Source of the DNA: Brevibacterium spongiae
GTDB taxonomy: Bacteria > Actinomycetota > Actinomycetes > Actinomycetales > Brevibacteriaceae
Direction: 5' to 3'
Assembly (NCBI RefSeq): GCF_026168515.1
Contig: NZ_CP093443.1
Span: 1,736,001-1,800,000 of the forward strand
DNA length: 64,000 nt
The notes below the pieces were generated by a model. The model was not told where the DNA came from, did not search any database, and was given only the letters and a program-made list of their open reading frames with translations. This document shows, piece after piece, positions 27,261-37,092 of this stretch (its first letter is position 1; each line of letters begins with the position of its first letter). Position numbers and translations under genes: made by a program.

Positions 27261-29066
27261 GTGAACAAGCGCTTCCTCGCGGCCGGCGCCTCCGTGGCTG
27301 CCGCTGCAATGGTGCTCACCGCCTGCACACCCCCTGGCGGCGGCGATGACGAAGAGGCATCGAAGGACACCGCAGTCAACATCGGATGGAACGAATCCTT
27401 CCGGTCGATGAACACTCTGACCGCCAACGGCAACGCGACGTCGAACGCCATTCTCACCTACATGATGAATGACAACTTCGGCTACTACGACGACAAGCTC
27501 GAGGTGCAGGAAGGCTCTCTCGGCAAGATCGAAAAGGTCTCCGACGATCCGCTCAAGGTCAAGTACACCTTCAACGACGATGCCAAGTGGTCGGACGGAA
27601 CCCCCGTCGATGCCGCTGACCTCGCGCTGACCTGGGCCGGCACCTCGGCGAACTTCAACACCGTCGAGTCGAACAACAACGACGACGGTTCGGTGAAGAA
27701 GAACGACGGAAAGACCGTCTACTTCGACTCGTCGACCGCAGGTTCGGCCTTGGTCAAGAAGTTCCCGGAGATCTCCGAGGACGGCAAGGAGATCACCCTC
27801 GAGTACTCGAAGCCGTACGCGGACTGGCAGACGGAGTTCGGCACCGGCGCCGACGGCGTCGGCGTTCCCGCACACATCGTGGCGAAGAAGGCTCTGGGCG
27901 TCGACGACCCCCAGAAGGGCAAGGACGCGATCCTCAAGGCCATCAAGGACAAGGACACTGCCGCCCTGTCGAAGATCTCGAACATGTGGAACACCGGGTT
28001 CGACTTCACCTCGATGCCGAAGGACGAGGACCTGCTGGTCCACAACGGCCCGTACAAGATGACGAAGTTCGAAGAGGGCCAGTACGTGACCCTCGAACTC
28101 GACGACAAGTACACCGGTCCCATCAAGCCGAAGGTCAAGACCGTCACGGTCCGCTACAACGGCGACCCGATGGCCATGATCCAGGCGATCGAGAACGGCG
28201 AGGTCGACATGACCCAGCCGCAGGCGACCGCCGACGTCCTCTCCGCCGCCGAAGACATCGAAGGCGTCAACGTCGATGCGGCCGATGGTGCGACCTACGA
28301 GCACGTCGACTTCACCTTCGACAACAAGGGTCCGTTCGATCCCGCTGCCAACGGCGGCGACGAAGAGAAGGCGAAGAAGGTCCGTCAGGCGTTCCTCAAG
28401 GCTCTGCCCCGCGAGGACATCGTCGAGAAGATCATCAAGCCGCTCAACGACAAGGCAACCACCCGCGATTCGTACTCGCAGGTGCCCGGTTCGCCGATGT
28501 ACGACGCGATCACGAAGGTCAACGGCGTCGCCGACGCCGCTGACGGTGATGTCGCGGCCGCGAAGAAGCTGCTCAAGGAAGCCGGAGTGGACGCCCCGAC
28601 CGTGCGCGTCATGTACGACAACACGAACTCGCGTCGTCAGCAGGAGTTCCAGCTGATCAAGGAGTCGGCCGAAAAGGCCGGTTTCAAGATCAAGGACGTC
28701 GGCGACGTCAACTGGGGCACCCGCCTCGGCGACGGCACCTACGACGTCTCGCTGTTCGGCTGGCAGTCCGAGGGCACCGGTGTGACCGAGAACGATGCGA
28801 ACTTCCGCACCGGCGCTCAGAACAACTACGGCGGCTACTCGAACGAGAAGATGGACAAGATCCTCGACAAGCTGCTCGTGTCCAAGGAGGACCAGCAGCA
28901 GGATCTGCTCATCCAGATGGAGAAGCAGCTGACCGAGGACGCCTTCGGCGCGCCGATCTTCCAGTTCCCCGAACTGACGATCTATCGCGACAGCGTCAAG
29001 AACGTGAAGTCGACCGCCGTGTCGCCGACGATGTTCTGGAACTACTGGGAGTGGGAAGTGAACTGA
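27261..29066 (+). CDS. Peptide ABC transporter substrate-binding lipoprotein
   Basis: 601 residues from GTG 27261, with AAGGAGAG as ribosome binding site. A lipoprotein signal with lipobox LTAC (Cys22) is followed by a Gly/Asp/Glu linker and an SBP_bac_5 domain: YTFNDDAKWSDGTPVDAADLALTW is the family signature and VRYNGDPMAMIQAIENGEVD is the hinge region. It captures oligopeptides or similar solutes outside the membrane and hands them to the two permeases that follow. It is Lys- and Asp-rich, with the optimal codons of a highly made protein. A hairpin after the stop may lower expression of the downstream genes. Confidence 0.95.
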   Translation: MNKRFLAAGASVAAAAMVLTACTPPGGGDDEEASKDTAVNIGWNESFRSMNTLTANGNATSNAILTYMMNDNFGYYDDKLEVQEGSLGKIEKVSDDPLKVKYTFNDDAKWSDGTPVDAADLALTWAGTSANFNTVESNNNDDGSVKKNDGKTVYFDSSTAGSALVKKFPEISEDGKEITLEYSKPYADWQTEFGTGADGVGVPAHIVAKKALGVDDPQKGKDAILKAIKDKDTAALSKISNMWNTGFDFTSMPKDEDLLVHNGPYKMTKFEEGQYVTLELDDKYTGPIKPKVKTVTVRYNGDPMAMIQAIENGEVDMTQPQATADVLSAAEDIEGVNVDAADGATYEHVDFTFDNKGPFDPAANGGDEEKAKKVRQAFLKALPREDIVEKIIKPLNDKATTRDSYSQVPGSPMYDAITKVNGVADAADGDVAAAKKLLKEAGVDAPTVRVMYDNTNSRRQQEFQLIKESAEKAGFKIKDVGDVNWGTRLGDGTYDVSLFGWQSEGTGVTENDANFRTGAQNNYGGYSNEKMDKILDKLLVSKEDQQQDLLIQMEKQLTEDAFGAPIFQFPELTIYRDSVKNVKSTAVSPTMFWNYWEWEVN

Positions 29067-29106
29067 TCAGCGTCTGACGCGATCGGTTCTTCTCCACCCA
29101 AGCCTT

Positions 29107-29135
29107 CTGTGGGGATCACTGTGTGGTCCCCACAG
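29107..29135 (+). terminator. Attenuating hairpin between binding protein and permease genes
   Basis: A 13-bp stem with one wobble pair (29107-29119 with 29123-29135) and a TGT loop, followed by GTTTTC. Inside an operon it is best read as a partial terminator or mRNA stabiliser. Confidence 0.65.
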
Positions 29136-29170
29136 CGGCGTTTTCGGAAGATTGAAACGGAACCCCCATT

Positions 29171-30715
29171 ATGATCAGATTCATCCTTCGACGATTGCTG
29201 TCGACGGCACTTGTGCTCCTCGTCGTCACCTTCGTCCTCTACCTGCTGCTCAACGTCGCCCTGGACTTCTTCTGGGACCTGCGCGCGAGCACCTCCCCGA
29301 ACATCGAAGCTCTCTACGAGTCGCGTCGACGGCTCCTTGATCTCGACACTCCCGCAGTCGTCCGCTACTTCAAGTGGCTGGCAGGCGTCGGCGGATGCGC
29401 CATCGGCCAATGTGATTTCGGCATCGCCTGGAAGTCCGGCCAAGAGGTCACCGATCAGCTGCAGGGCGCGATCATCAACACGATCAAGCTCATCACCGCT
29501 TCGACGATCGTGGCCATCATCCTCGGCATCGCCGTCGGCATGATCTCAGCCATCCGCCAATACTCGGGCTTCGACTACTTCATCACCTTCGTCTCGTTCC
29601 TTCTCTACTCGCTTCCCGTGTTCTGGGTGGCGGTGCTGCTCAAGCAGTACGGAGCGATCGACATCAACAACTTCATCAATGATCCGACATTGGATTCCTG
29701 GTGGCCGATCATCATCTTCTGCGTGGCCATGGGCCTGTTCTGGATGGGTGCGCTGGGCGGCGGCGCGAAACGGCGCGTCATCACCTTCGGTGCCGCCGCG
29801 CTGATCACCTTCGCGACGATCTACTACATCCTCGCCAGCGGTTGGATGCAGCACCCGAGCATCGGAGTCGTCGGCGTCATCGTCATCGGCCTCGGAGCCG
29901 CCGTCGTCATGACCTATCTGTCGACGGGACTGAAGAACAGAAGAGTCCTCTACGCCTCGCTGAGCATCGCCGTCATCGGCGCCCTGCTCTACATGCCTCT
30001 GCAGTACCTCTTCTACTACGTCGAGATGAACTGGCTGTGGATGTTCGGCCTGCTCATCGTCGCGATCGCCGTGGCCATCGGCGTCGGCCTCGCCTTCCGC
30101 GGGCCCGACCCCTGGGACACCGCTCGCACGACCAGCTTCACCGCAGTCATCGTGGCCGTCCTCATCTTCGCCGACCGCGTGCTCCAGGGCTGGCAGGAGT
30201 ATTCCGACGATCCGGCGATCAACAATCGTCCGATTGCGACGATCGGAGCGTCGGCACCGAACATCGACGGGGACTTCTGGATCACGAACCTCGATTCGTT
30301 CACCCACCTGCTGCTGCCCTCGATCGCCCTGGTTCTCATCTCCTTCGCCTCGTACACCCGTTATACGCGTGGTTCGATGCTCGAGGTGATGGGGCAGGAC
30401 TACATCCGCACAGCACGTGCCAAGGGTCTCAATGAACGCACGGTGATCATGCGCCATGCGATGCGCAATGCGCTGCTGCCGCTGGCGTCGATCGTCCCCG
30501 TCGACATCATCACGATGATCGGCGGCGCCGTGATCACGGAGACGATCTTCGGCTGGAACGGCATGGGCAAGCTCTTCATCGACTCGATGCGCAACGCCGA
30601 GCTCGATCCGGTCATGGCATACATCCTGATCACGGGGCTGCTCGCCATCATCGCCAACCTGGTCGCGGACTTCCTCTACGCCGTCCTCGACCCGAGAATC
30701 CGAGTGAATGCATGA
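29171..30715 (+). CDS. Peptide ABC transporter permease (DppB-like), enlarged by extra helices
   Basis: 514 residues; typical DppB/OppB proteins have 305-340. The N-terminal MIRFILRRLLSTALVLLVVTFVLYLLL and the C-terminal EAA loop (GQDYIRTARAKGLNERTV) are standard. Between about residues 170 and 350 there is an insertion with some five more hydrophobic helices, including WWPIIIFCVAMGLFWMGALG and VVGVIVIGLGAAVVMTYLS. The short Asn-rich loop after residue 165 marks its border. The protein forms the pore with the DppC-like partner, whose gene overlaps it by four bases. Confidence 0.93.
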   Translation: MIRFILRRLLSTALVLLVVTFVLYLLLNVALDFFWDLRASTSPNIEALYESRRRLLDLDTPAVVRYFKWLAGVGGCAIGQCDFGIAWKSGQEVTDQLQGAIINTIKLITASTIVAIILGIAVGMISAIRQYSGFDYFITFVSFLLYSLPVFWVAVLLKQYGAIDINNFINDPTLDSWWPIIIFCVAMGLFWMGALGGGAKRRVITFGAAALITFATIYYILASGWMQHPSIGVVGVIVIGLGAAVVMTYLSTGLKNRRVLYASLSIAVIGALLYMPLQYLFYYVEMNWLWMFGLLIVAIAVAIGVGLAFRGPDPWDTARTTSFTAVIVAVLIFADRVLQGWQEYSDDPAINNRPIATIGASAPNIDGDFWITNLDSFTHLLLPSIALVLISFASYTRYTRGSMLEVMGQDYIRTARAKGLNERTVIMRHAMRNALLPLASIVPVDIITMIGGAVITETIFGWNGMGKLFIDSMRNAELDPVMAYILITGLLAIIANLVADFLYAVLDPRIRVNA

Positions 30716-31743
30716 GTACCAACAACGACAATCAGAAGGCTCTCGCTCTCGACGAAGTCGGGGACAACGCGATCGAGTCGAAGGAAACCGAAGGTCTGTC
30801 GCAGGGCAAGATCGTCCTGCGCAAGTTCCTCCGGCACAAGGGCGCGATGATCTCCATCGTCGTCCTCGTCCTCGTGGCGATCTTCGCCTTCAGCGCCCAG
30901 GGCTTCGGCGTTGTGCCCGGCTGGTGGAAGTTCAGCCACACTGCGTCGGGACCCGTCCTCAACCCCGGCGGCGCACCGACCTGGTCGTTCTCGAACCTCT
31001 TCTCGCTGGGTGACCATCCCTTCGGGCAGGACGAGATCGGCCGCGACAACTTCGCCCGGGTGATGAAGGGGACGCAGATCTCCCTCATCGTCATGTTCAT
31101 CATCGGCATCGTGTGCCTGATCATCGGCACGATCGTCGGCGCCGTGGCAGGCTACTACCGCGGTTGGGTCGACTCGGTTCTGATGCGCATCACCGACGGC
31201 TTCATCATCCTGCCGGTCATCGTCGTCGGTTCGATCCTCGGCGTCCTCGTCGGCGGAGCAAGCGGCCCGCTGCTCGGTGTGGCGCTGGGCTGCATCCTCT
31301 GGGTCGGCCTCGCACGTCTCGTCCGCGGTGACTTCATGTCCCTGCGCGAACGCGAATTCGTCGATTCGGCGCGCGTCGCCGGGGCGAGTGACTTCCGGAT
31401 CATGTTCAAGCACATGCTGCCCAACGCCATGGGCGTCATCATCGTCAACACCACGCTGATCATGAGCCAGGCCATCGTGCTCGAGGCGTCGCTGAGCTAC
31501 CTCGGCTTCGGCATCAAACCGCCCGGCATCTCGTTGGGTCAGCTCATCAGCGAATACCAGACGTCGTTCGCCACCCGTCCGTGGCTGTTCTGGTGGCCCG
31601 GCCTGTTCATCATCGTCATCGCACTGTGCGTGAACTTCATCGGCGACGGTCTGCGTGACGCCTTCGACCCGCGGATGAAGACCATCCCGAGCTGGAGGAA
31701 GATGAAGAAGGCCGAGCGCATGGCGCAGAAAGGGGCGAAGTGA
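30712..31743 (+). CDS. Peptide ABC transporter permease (DppC-like)
   Basis: 343 residues. An OppC_N region comes first, with a polar cytoplasmic head of about 40 residues and the first helix MISIVVLVLVAIFAFSA. Five membrane helices and the EAA loop EFVDSARVAGASDFRIMFKH, which docks on the ATPase, follow. The DDPF-like HPFGQDEIGRDNFARV stretch is typical. Its ATG overlaps the stop of the DppB-like gene, and its TGA overlaps the ATG of the ATPase gene, so the three are tightly coupled. Confidence 0.95.
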   Translation: MSTNNDNQKALALDEVGDNAIESKETEGLSQGKIVLRKFLRHKGAMISIVVLVLVAIFAFSAQGFGVVPGWWKFSHTASGPVLNPGGAPTWSFSNLFSLGDHPFGQDEIGRDNFARVMKGTQISLIVMFIIGIVCLIIGTIVGAVAGYYRGWVDSVLMRITDGFIILPVIVVGSILGVLVGGASGPLLGVALGCILWVGLARLVRGDFMSLREREFVDSARVAGASDFRIMFKHMLPNAMGVIIVNTTLIMSQAIVLEASLSYLGFGIKPPGISLGQLISEYQTSFATRPWLFWWPGLFIIVIALCVNFIGDGLRDAFDPRMKTIPSWRKMKKAERMAQKGAK

Positions 31744-33671
31744 TGACTGAACAGTCCACACCTTCGACCACCGAATCCGCAAAGGGAACGCCGATCCTCG
31801 AGGTCAAAGACCTCGGCGTGAAGTTCTGGGTCAGCGATGAATGGTGGATGGCCGCCGAACATCTGAACTACACCGTCAACGCCGGTGAGGTGCTGGCCAT
31901 CGTCGGTGAGTCGGGATCCGGAAAGTCACAGTCGAGCATGTCTCTGCTCGGCCTGCTGCCGTCCAATGGTCGAGCCTCCGGTTCGGCCGTACTCAACGGC
32001 CGCGAGCTCATCGGCATGCCGCCTGAGAAGATGCAGCACGTCCGCGGCAATGACATCTCGGTGATCTTCCAGGAGCCGATGACAGCGCTCAATCCGGTCT
32101 ACACCGCCGGCTATCAGATCGTCGAGACGCTGCGAGTCCACCTCGACATCGGACCTCGCGAGGCCAAGGAACGGGCCCTCGAGCTCATGCGCCTCGTCGA
32201 GATCCCGGACCCGGAGGATCGATTCCACTCGTTCCCGCACCAGCTCTCCGGCGGTCAGCGTCAGCGCATCATGATCGCGCAGGCCCTGGCGTGTCAGCCG
32301 AAGCTGCTCATCGCAGACGAGCCGACCACGGCTCTCGACGTCACGGTGCAGGCTGAGATCCTCAAGCTCATGCGTGAGCTGAAGTCGAAGCTCGACGCGG
32401 GAATCATCCTCATCACCCACGATATGGGCGTCGTAGCCGATATGGCCGATGCCATCATCGTCATGCGCGCCGGCAAGGTCGTCGAGGCGGGCACTGCGGA
32501 GGACATCTTCTACAAAGCGCAGCACCCGTACACGAAGCAGCTGCTCGAAGCGGTGCCCCACCTCGGTGCGGGAACCGAAGGCGAAGCGTTCGGCGCAAGC
32601 ATCAGCGACGTCGAATCGTCATTGAGCGATATCAGCTCCGATCAGGCCGATCACGCTGCGGATCCGGTCGGACAGCCCGACTCCGGACTCGGCGGTGACG
32701 GTCTCACCGAGGCGGGCAGCGCGGACATGGCAGTGGCCGAGGCACGTGCCGAGGCCACAGAGACCACGCGACCCGACATCGAGATGGATTCGACGGAGAC
32801 GTACTACCATCCCGGTTCGCAGGCCGACTTCTCGAAGCCATCGGCGCTGCAGCTGCGCGACGCCGCGATCGAGTATCCCGCTTCGGGTCGGAAGAAGGCC
32901 TTCCGCGCCGCTCACCACATCAACCTCATGATCGCTCCCGGAGAAGTCGTGGGTCTGGTCGGTGAGTCCGGTTCGGGCAAGACCACGATCGGCCGTGCCG
33001 CTCTCGGCCTGCTGCCCACCGTCGAAGGCGATATGGTCGTCAACGGCAAGAGCATCAAGGGCCTGAGCAATAAGCAGATGCGTCCTCTGCGCAAAGAGGT
33101 CGGAATCGTGTTCCAGGATCCGGGGTCGTCGCTCAACCCGCGCCTGCCCGTCGGTGAGTCGATCGGCGAGCCCCTGTATCTCCACGAGGGGATGAAGGGT
33201 CCGAAGCTCAGTCGTCGAGTCGAGGAGCTGCTGACCGCGGTCGAGCTGCCGACGTCGATGCGCAACCGGTACCCGCACGAACTCTCCGGCGGTCAGCGCC
33301 AGCGCATCGGCATCGCTCGGGCGCTGACGCTGCGTCCGAAGCTGCTCATCGCCGATGAGCCCACCTCGGCACTCGACGTGTCCGTGCAGGCGAAGGTGCT
33401 CGACCTGTTCGAGGGGCTGCAGCAGGAGTACGGCTTCGCATGCCTGTTCATCAGCCACGACCTGGCTGTGGTCGAGCGGATCGCCGAACGCATCGCGGTG
33501 ATGCGGCACGGCTACCTCGTCGAGATCGGCAGGTCCTCGCAGGTCGTGTCGAATCCGGTTCACCCGTACACCCAGCGGCTGCTGTCCGCGGTTCCGGTGC
33601 CGGATCCGAAGGAGCAGCGCAAGCGCCGTGAGGCCCGCGACGCGGTCCTCGAAGCCACGATGAACGCCTGA
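31743..33671 (+). CDS. Fused double ATPase of the peptide ABC transporter (DppD-DppF)
   Basis: 642 residues from ATG 31743 (a GTG just before is less likely). There are two complete ABC domains: domain 1 with Walker A GESGSGKSQS and signature LSGGQRQRIMIAQAL, and domain 2 with GESGSGKTT and LSGGQRQRIGIARAL. Each ends in an oligopeptide-type C-terminal region (HPYTKQLLEAVP, HPYTQRLLSAVP). They are joined by an acidic, Ser/Asp/Ala-rich linker of roughly 100 residues. One polypeptide thus supplies both motor halves for import of peptides. Confidence 0.96.
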   Translation: MTEQSTPSTTESAKGTPILEVKDLGVKFWVSDEWWMAAEHLNYTVNAGEVLAIVGESGSGKSQSSMSLLGLLPSNGRASGSAVLNGRELIGMPPEKMQHVRGNDISVIFQEPMTALNPVYTAGYQIVETLRVHLDIGPREAKERALELMRLVEIPDPEDRFHSFPHQLSGGQRQRIMIAQALACQPKLLIADEPTTALDVTVQAEILKLMRELKSKLDAGIILITHDMGVVADMADAIIVMRAGKVVEAGTAEDIFYKAQHPYTKQLLEAVPHLGAGTEGEAFGASISDVESSLSDISSDQADHAADPVGQPDSGLGGDGLTEAGSADMAVAEARAEATETTRPDIEMDSTETYYHPGSQADFSKPSALQLRDAAIEYPASGRKKAFRAAHHINLMIAPGEVVGLVGESGSGKTTIGRAALGLLPTVEGDMVVNGKSIKGLSNKQMRPLRKEVGIVFQDPGSSLNPRLPVGESIGEPLYLHEGMKGPKLSRRVEELLTAVELPTSMRNRYPHELSGGQRQRIGIARALTLRPKLLIADEPTSALDVSVQAKVLDLFEGLQQEYGFACLFISHDLAVVERIAERIAVMRHGYLVEIGRSSQVVSNPVHPYTQRLLSAVPVPDPKEQRKRREARDAVLEATMNA

Positions 33672-33685
33672 GTTCACTCGCCCTT

Positions 33686-33721
33686 ACGGCCACCTGCACG
33701 CGAGAGTGTGCGGGTGGCCGT
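33686..33721 (+). terminator. Terminator of the peptide importer operon
   Basis: A 14-bp stem with one T-G wobble (33686-33699 with 33708-33721) and an 8-base loop, directly followed by ATAATTGTCTGTT. Its last base is also the first base of the typA -10 element. Confidence 0.75.
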
Positions 33722-33726
33722 ATAAT
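33721..33726 (+). promoter_or_regulatory. -10 element of typA
   Basis: A consensus TATAAT, 50 bases before the start codon. The -35 position falls inside the terminator hairpin and has no clear consensus. Confidence 0.55.
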
Positions 33727-33776
33727 TGTCTGTTGGGTCCGGGCTGGACCGATCTCTCTATCTCAAAAGGTTCTTG

Positions 33777-35687
<1,911 letters not shown>

Positions 35688-35700
35688 TCCCTCCCACCGT

Positions 35701-37041
35701 ATGAGCACCCAGGAACAGATGACCATCACCCCACGCGTCCTCTTCGTGCACGCTCATCCCGACGATGAGACGATCACGACGGGCGGCACGATCGCGGCAT
35801 TGGTCTCCGAGGGTGCCGAGGTGACCGTCCTCACCGCCACGCGCGGTGAGGGCGGCGAGGTCATCCCGGCCGAACTGCGGCACCTCGAAGGTGATCGCGC
35901 GGGCCTAGCGAAGGTGCGCGAACAGGAGATCGCCGAGGCGATGCGTGCCCTCGGAGTGAGGATGCACGCCTTCCTCGGCGGAACCACCCGCACCTTCGAA
36001 GACTCGGGGATGGAATGGGGACCTGACGGGCATGCCCGGCCGGCCTCCTCGATGCCCGACGATGCGCTGTGCGCGGCGGACATCACGACTGCTGGCCGCC
36101 ACATCGCTGCAGTCATCGATGCCGTGACACCGCACGCAGTCATCACCTACGCCGCGAACGGCGGCTACGGCCACCCCGACCACGTCCGGGTGCATGAGGC
36201 GACGAAGGCTGCGATCGACCTCGCCGAGTGGCGGACCGGTCGACTGCTCTGCGTCGACACCCCCACCGAGGTGGCCCGCCGAAACTTCGACCCCACCCAG
36301 GACGGATTCTCGGCCACCGGATTCGCCGCCGCCGAGACGATCCCAGCCAAACCTCCTGTCGGCCGGATCGTCGTCGATCAGGACGTGAGCTCCGTTCTCG
36401 CAGCGAAGCGATCCGCCCTGGAGGCCCACCGCACCCAGGTCAGCGTCTCCGGCAGGTTCTTCGCCCTGTCGAACGGCGTCGGTCAGGCCATCGGCGATCA
36501 CGAATACTTCTCCATCGGAGCCGGAGCCGACATTCCTGCCGAGGCGCTGCGGGAGGGGCCGGCCCCGCACGTGCTCACCGGCCTCGATCTCTCAGCCGTC
36601 GAAGCTCAGGAGCAGGCCGCAGGCGCTGCTCCGCTGCGTCGTCGCCGCGAACCGAAGAAGCCCGGCATCTTCGCCTACCTGCATGCCGCGGTGCTCGCCG
36701 TGCTCATCGCCTTCCTCGGCGCCATGCAGCACCTCAACGCCACGGTGGTCAACCTCGGCGATGTTCCGCTCATCCTGCCCTGGGGACTCGTACTGTCTCT
36801 GCTGTTGGCGGCGGCGGGCCTGTGGCATCTGAAGACGATGTATCGCAGCAGCGGTCCGATGCTCGTGGCCGCCATCGTCATCGCGGTGCTCACCTACGTG
36901 CTCGCACAGACGAACTGGCTGCCTGGTGCGGACATGATCGTCACCGGGATGCTGCGTTCCGTCGCGTGGCTGCTGGGCCCGATGCTGTTGGCCGCAGTGT
37001 TCTCGTTCATCAGCGTGTACGGACGGAAAGGGACTCGCTAG
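35701..37041 (+). CDS. mshB: MshB-type mycothiol deacetylase fused to a four-helix membrane domain
   Basis: 446 residues. The N-terminal 290 residues are an MshB-like PIG-L deacetylase: HAHPDDETITTGGT with the zinc His and Asp, and GYGHPDHVRVHE with the second His. It removes acetyl from GlcNAc-inositol in mycothiol synthesis. After a basic linker (RRRREPKKPG), four hydrophobic helices (about 327-440) follow, the pattern of the small DUF6113-type membrane protein encoded just downstream of mshB in other Actinobacteria (recalled, not checked). So this looks like a fusion of two neighbour genes and a membrane-bound enzyme. Confidence 0.87.
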   Translation: MSTQEQMTITPRVLFVHAHPDDETITTGGTIAALVSEGAEVTVLTATRGEGGEVIPAELRHLEGDRAGLAKVREQEIAEAMRALGVRMHAFLGGTTRTFEDSGMEWGPDGHARPASSMPDDALCAADITTAGRHIAAVIDAVTPHAVITYAANGGYGHPDHVRVHEATKAAIDLAEWRTGRLLCVDTPTEVARRNFDPTQDGFSATGFAAAETIPAKPPVGRIVVDQDVSSVLAAKRSALEAHRTQVSVSGRFFALSNGVGQAIGDHEYFSIGAGADIPAEALREGPAPHVLTGLDLSAVEAQEQAAGAAPLRRRREPKKPGIFAYLHAAVLAVLIAFLGAMQHLNATVVNLGDVPLILPWGLVLSLLLAAAGLWHLKTMYRSSGPMLVAAIVIAVLTYVLAQTNWLPGADMIVTGMLRSVAWLLGPMLLAAVFSFISVYGRKGTR

Positions 37042-37044
37042 ACT
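37039..37044 (+). promoter_or_regulatory. Possible -10 of the VanW gene
   Basis: TAGACT overlaps the mshB stop codon and lies about 50 bases before the VanW start. Confidence 0.4.
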
Positions 37045-37092
37045 CGTTCGCACACAGCCGAACCAGTCGTCTTCGACACTCTCGGGAGAATG

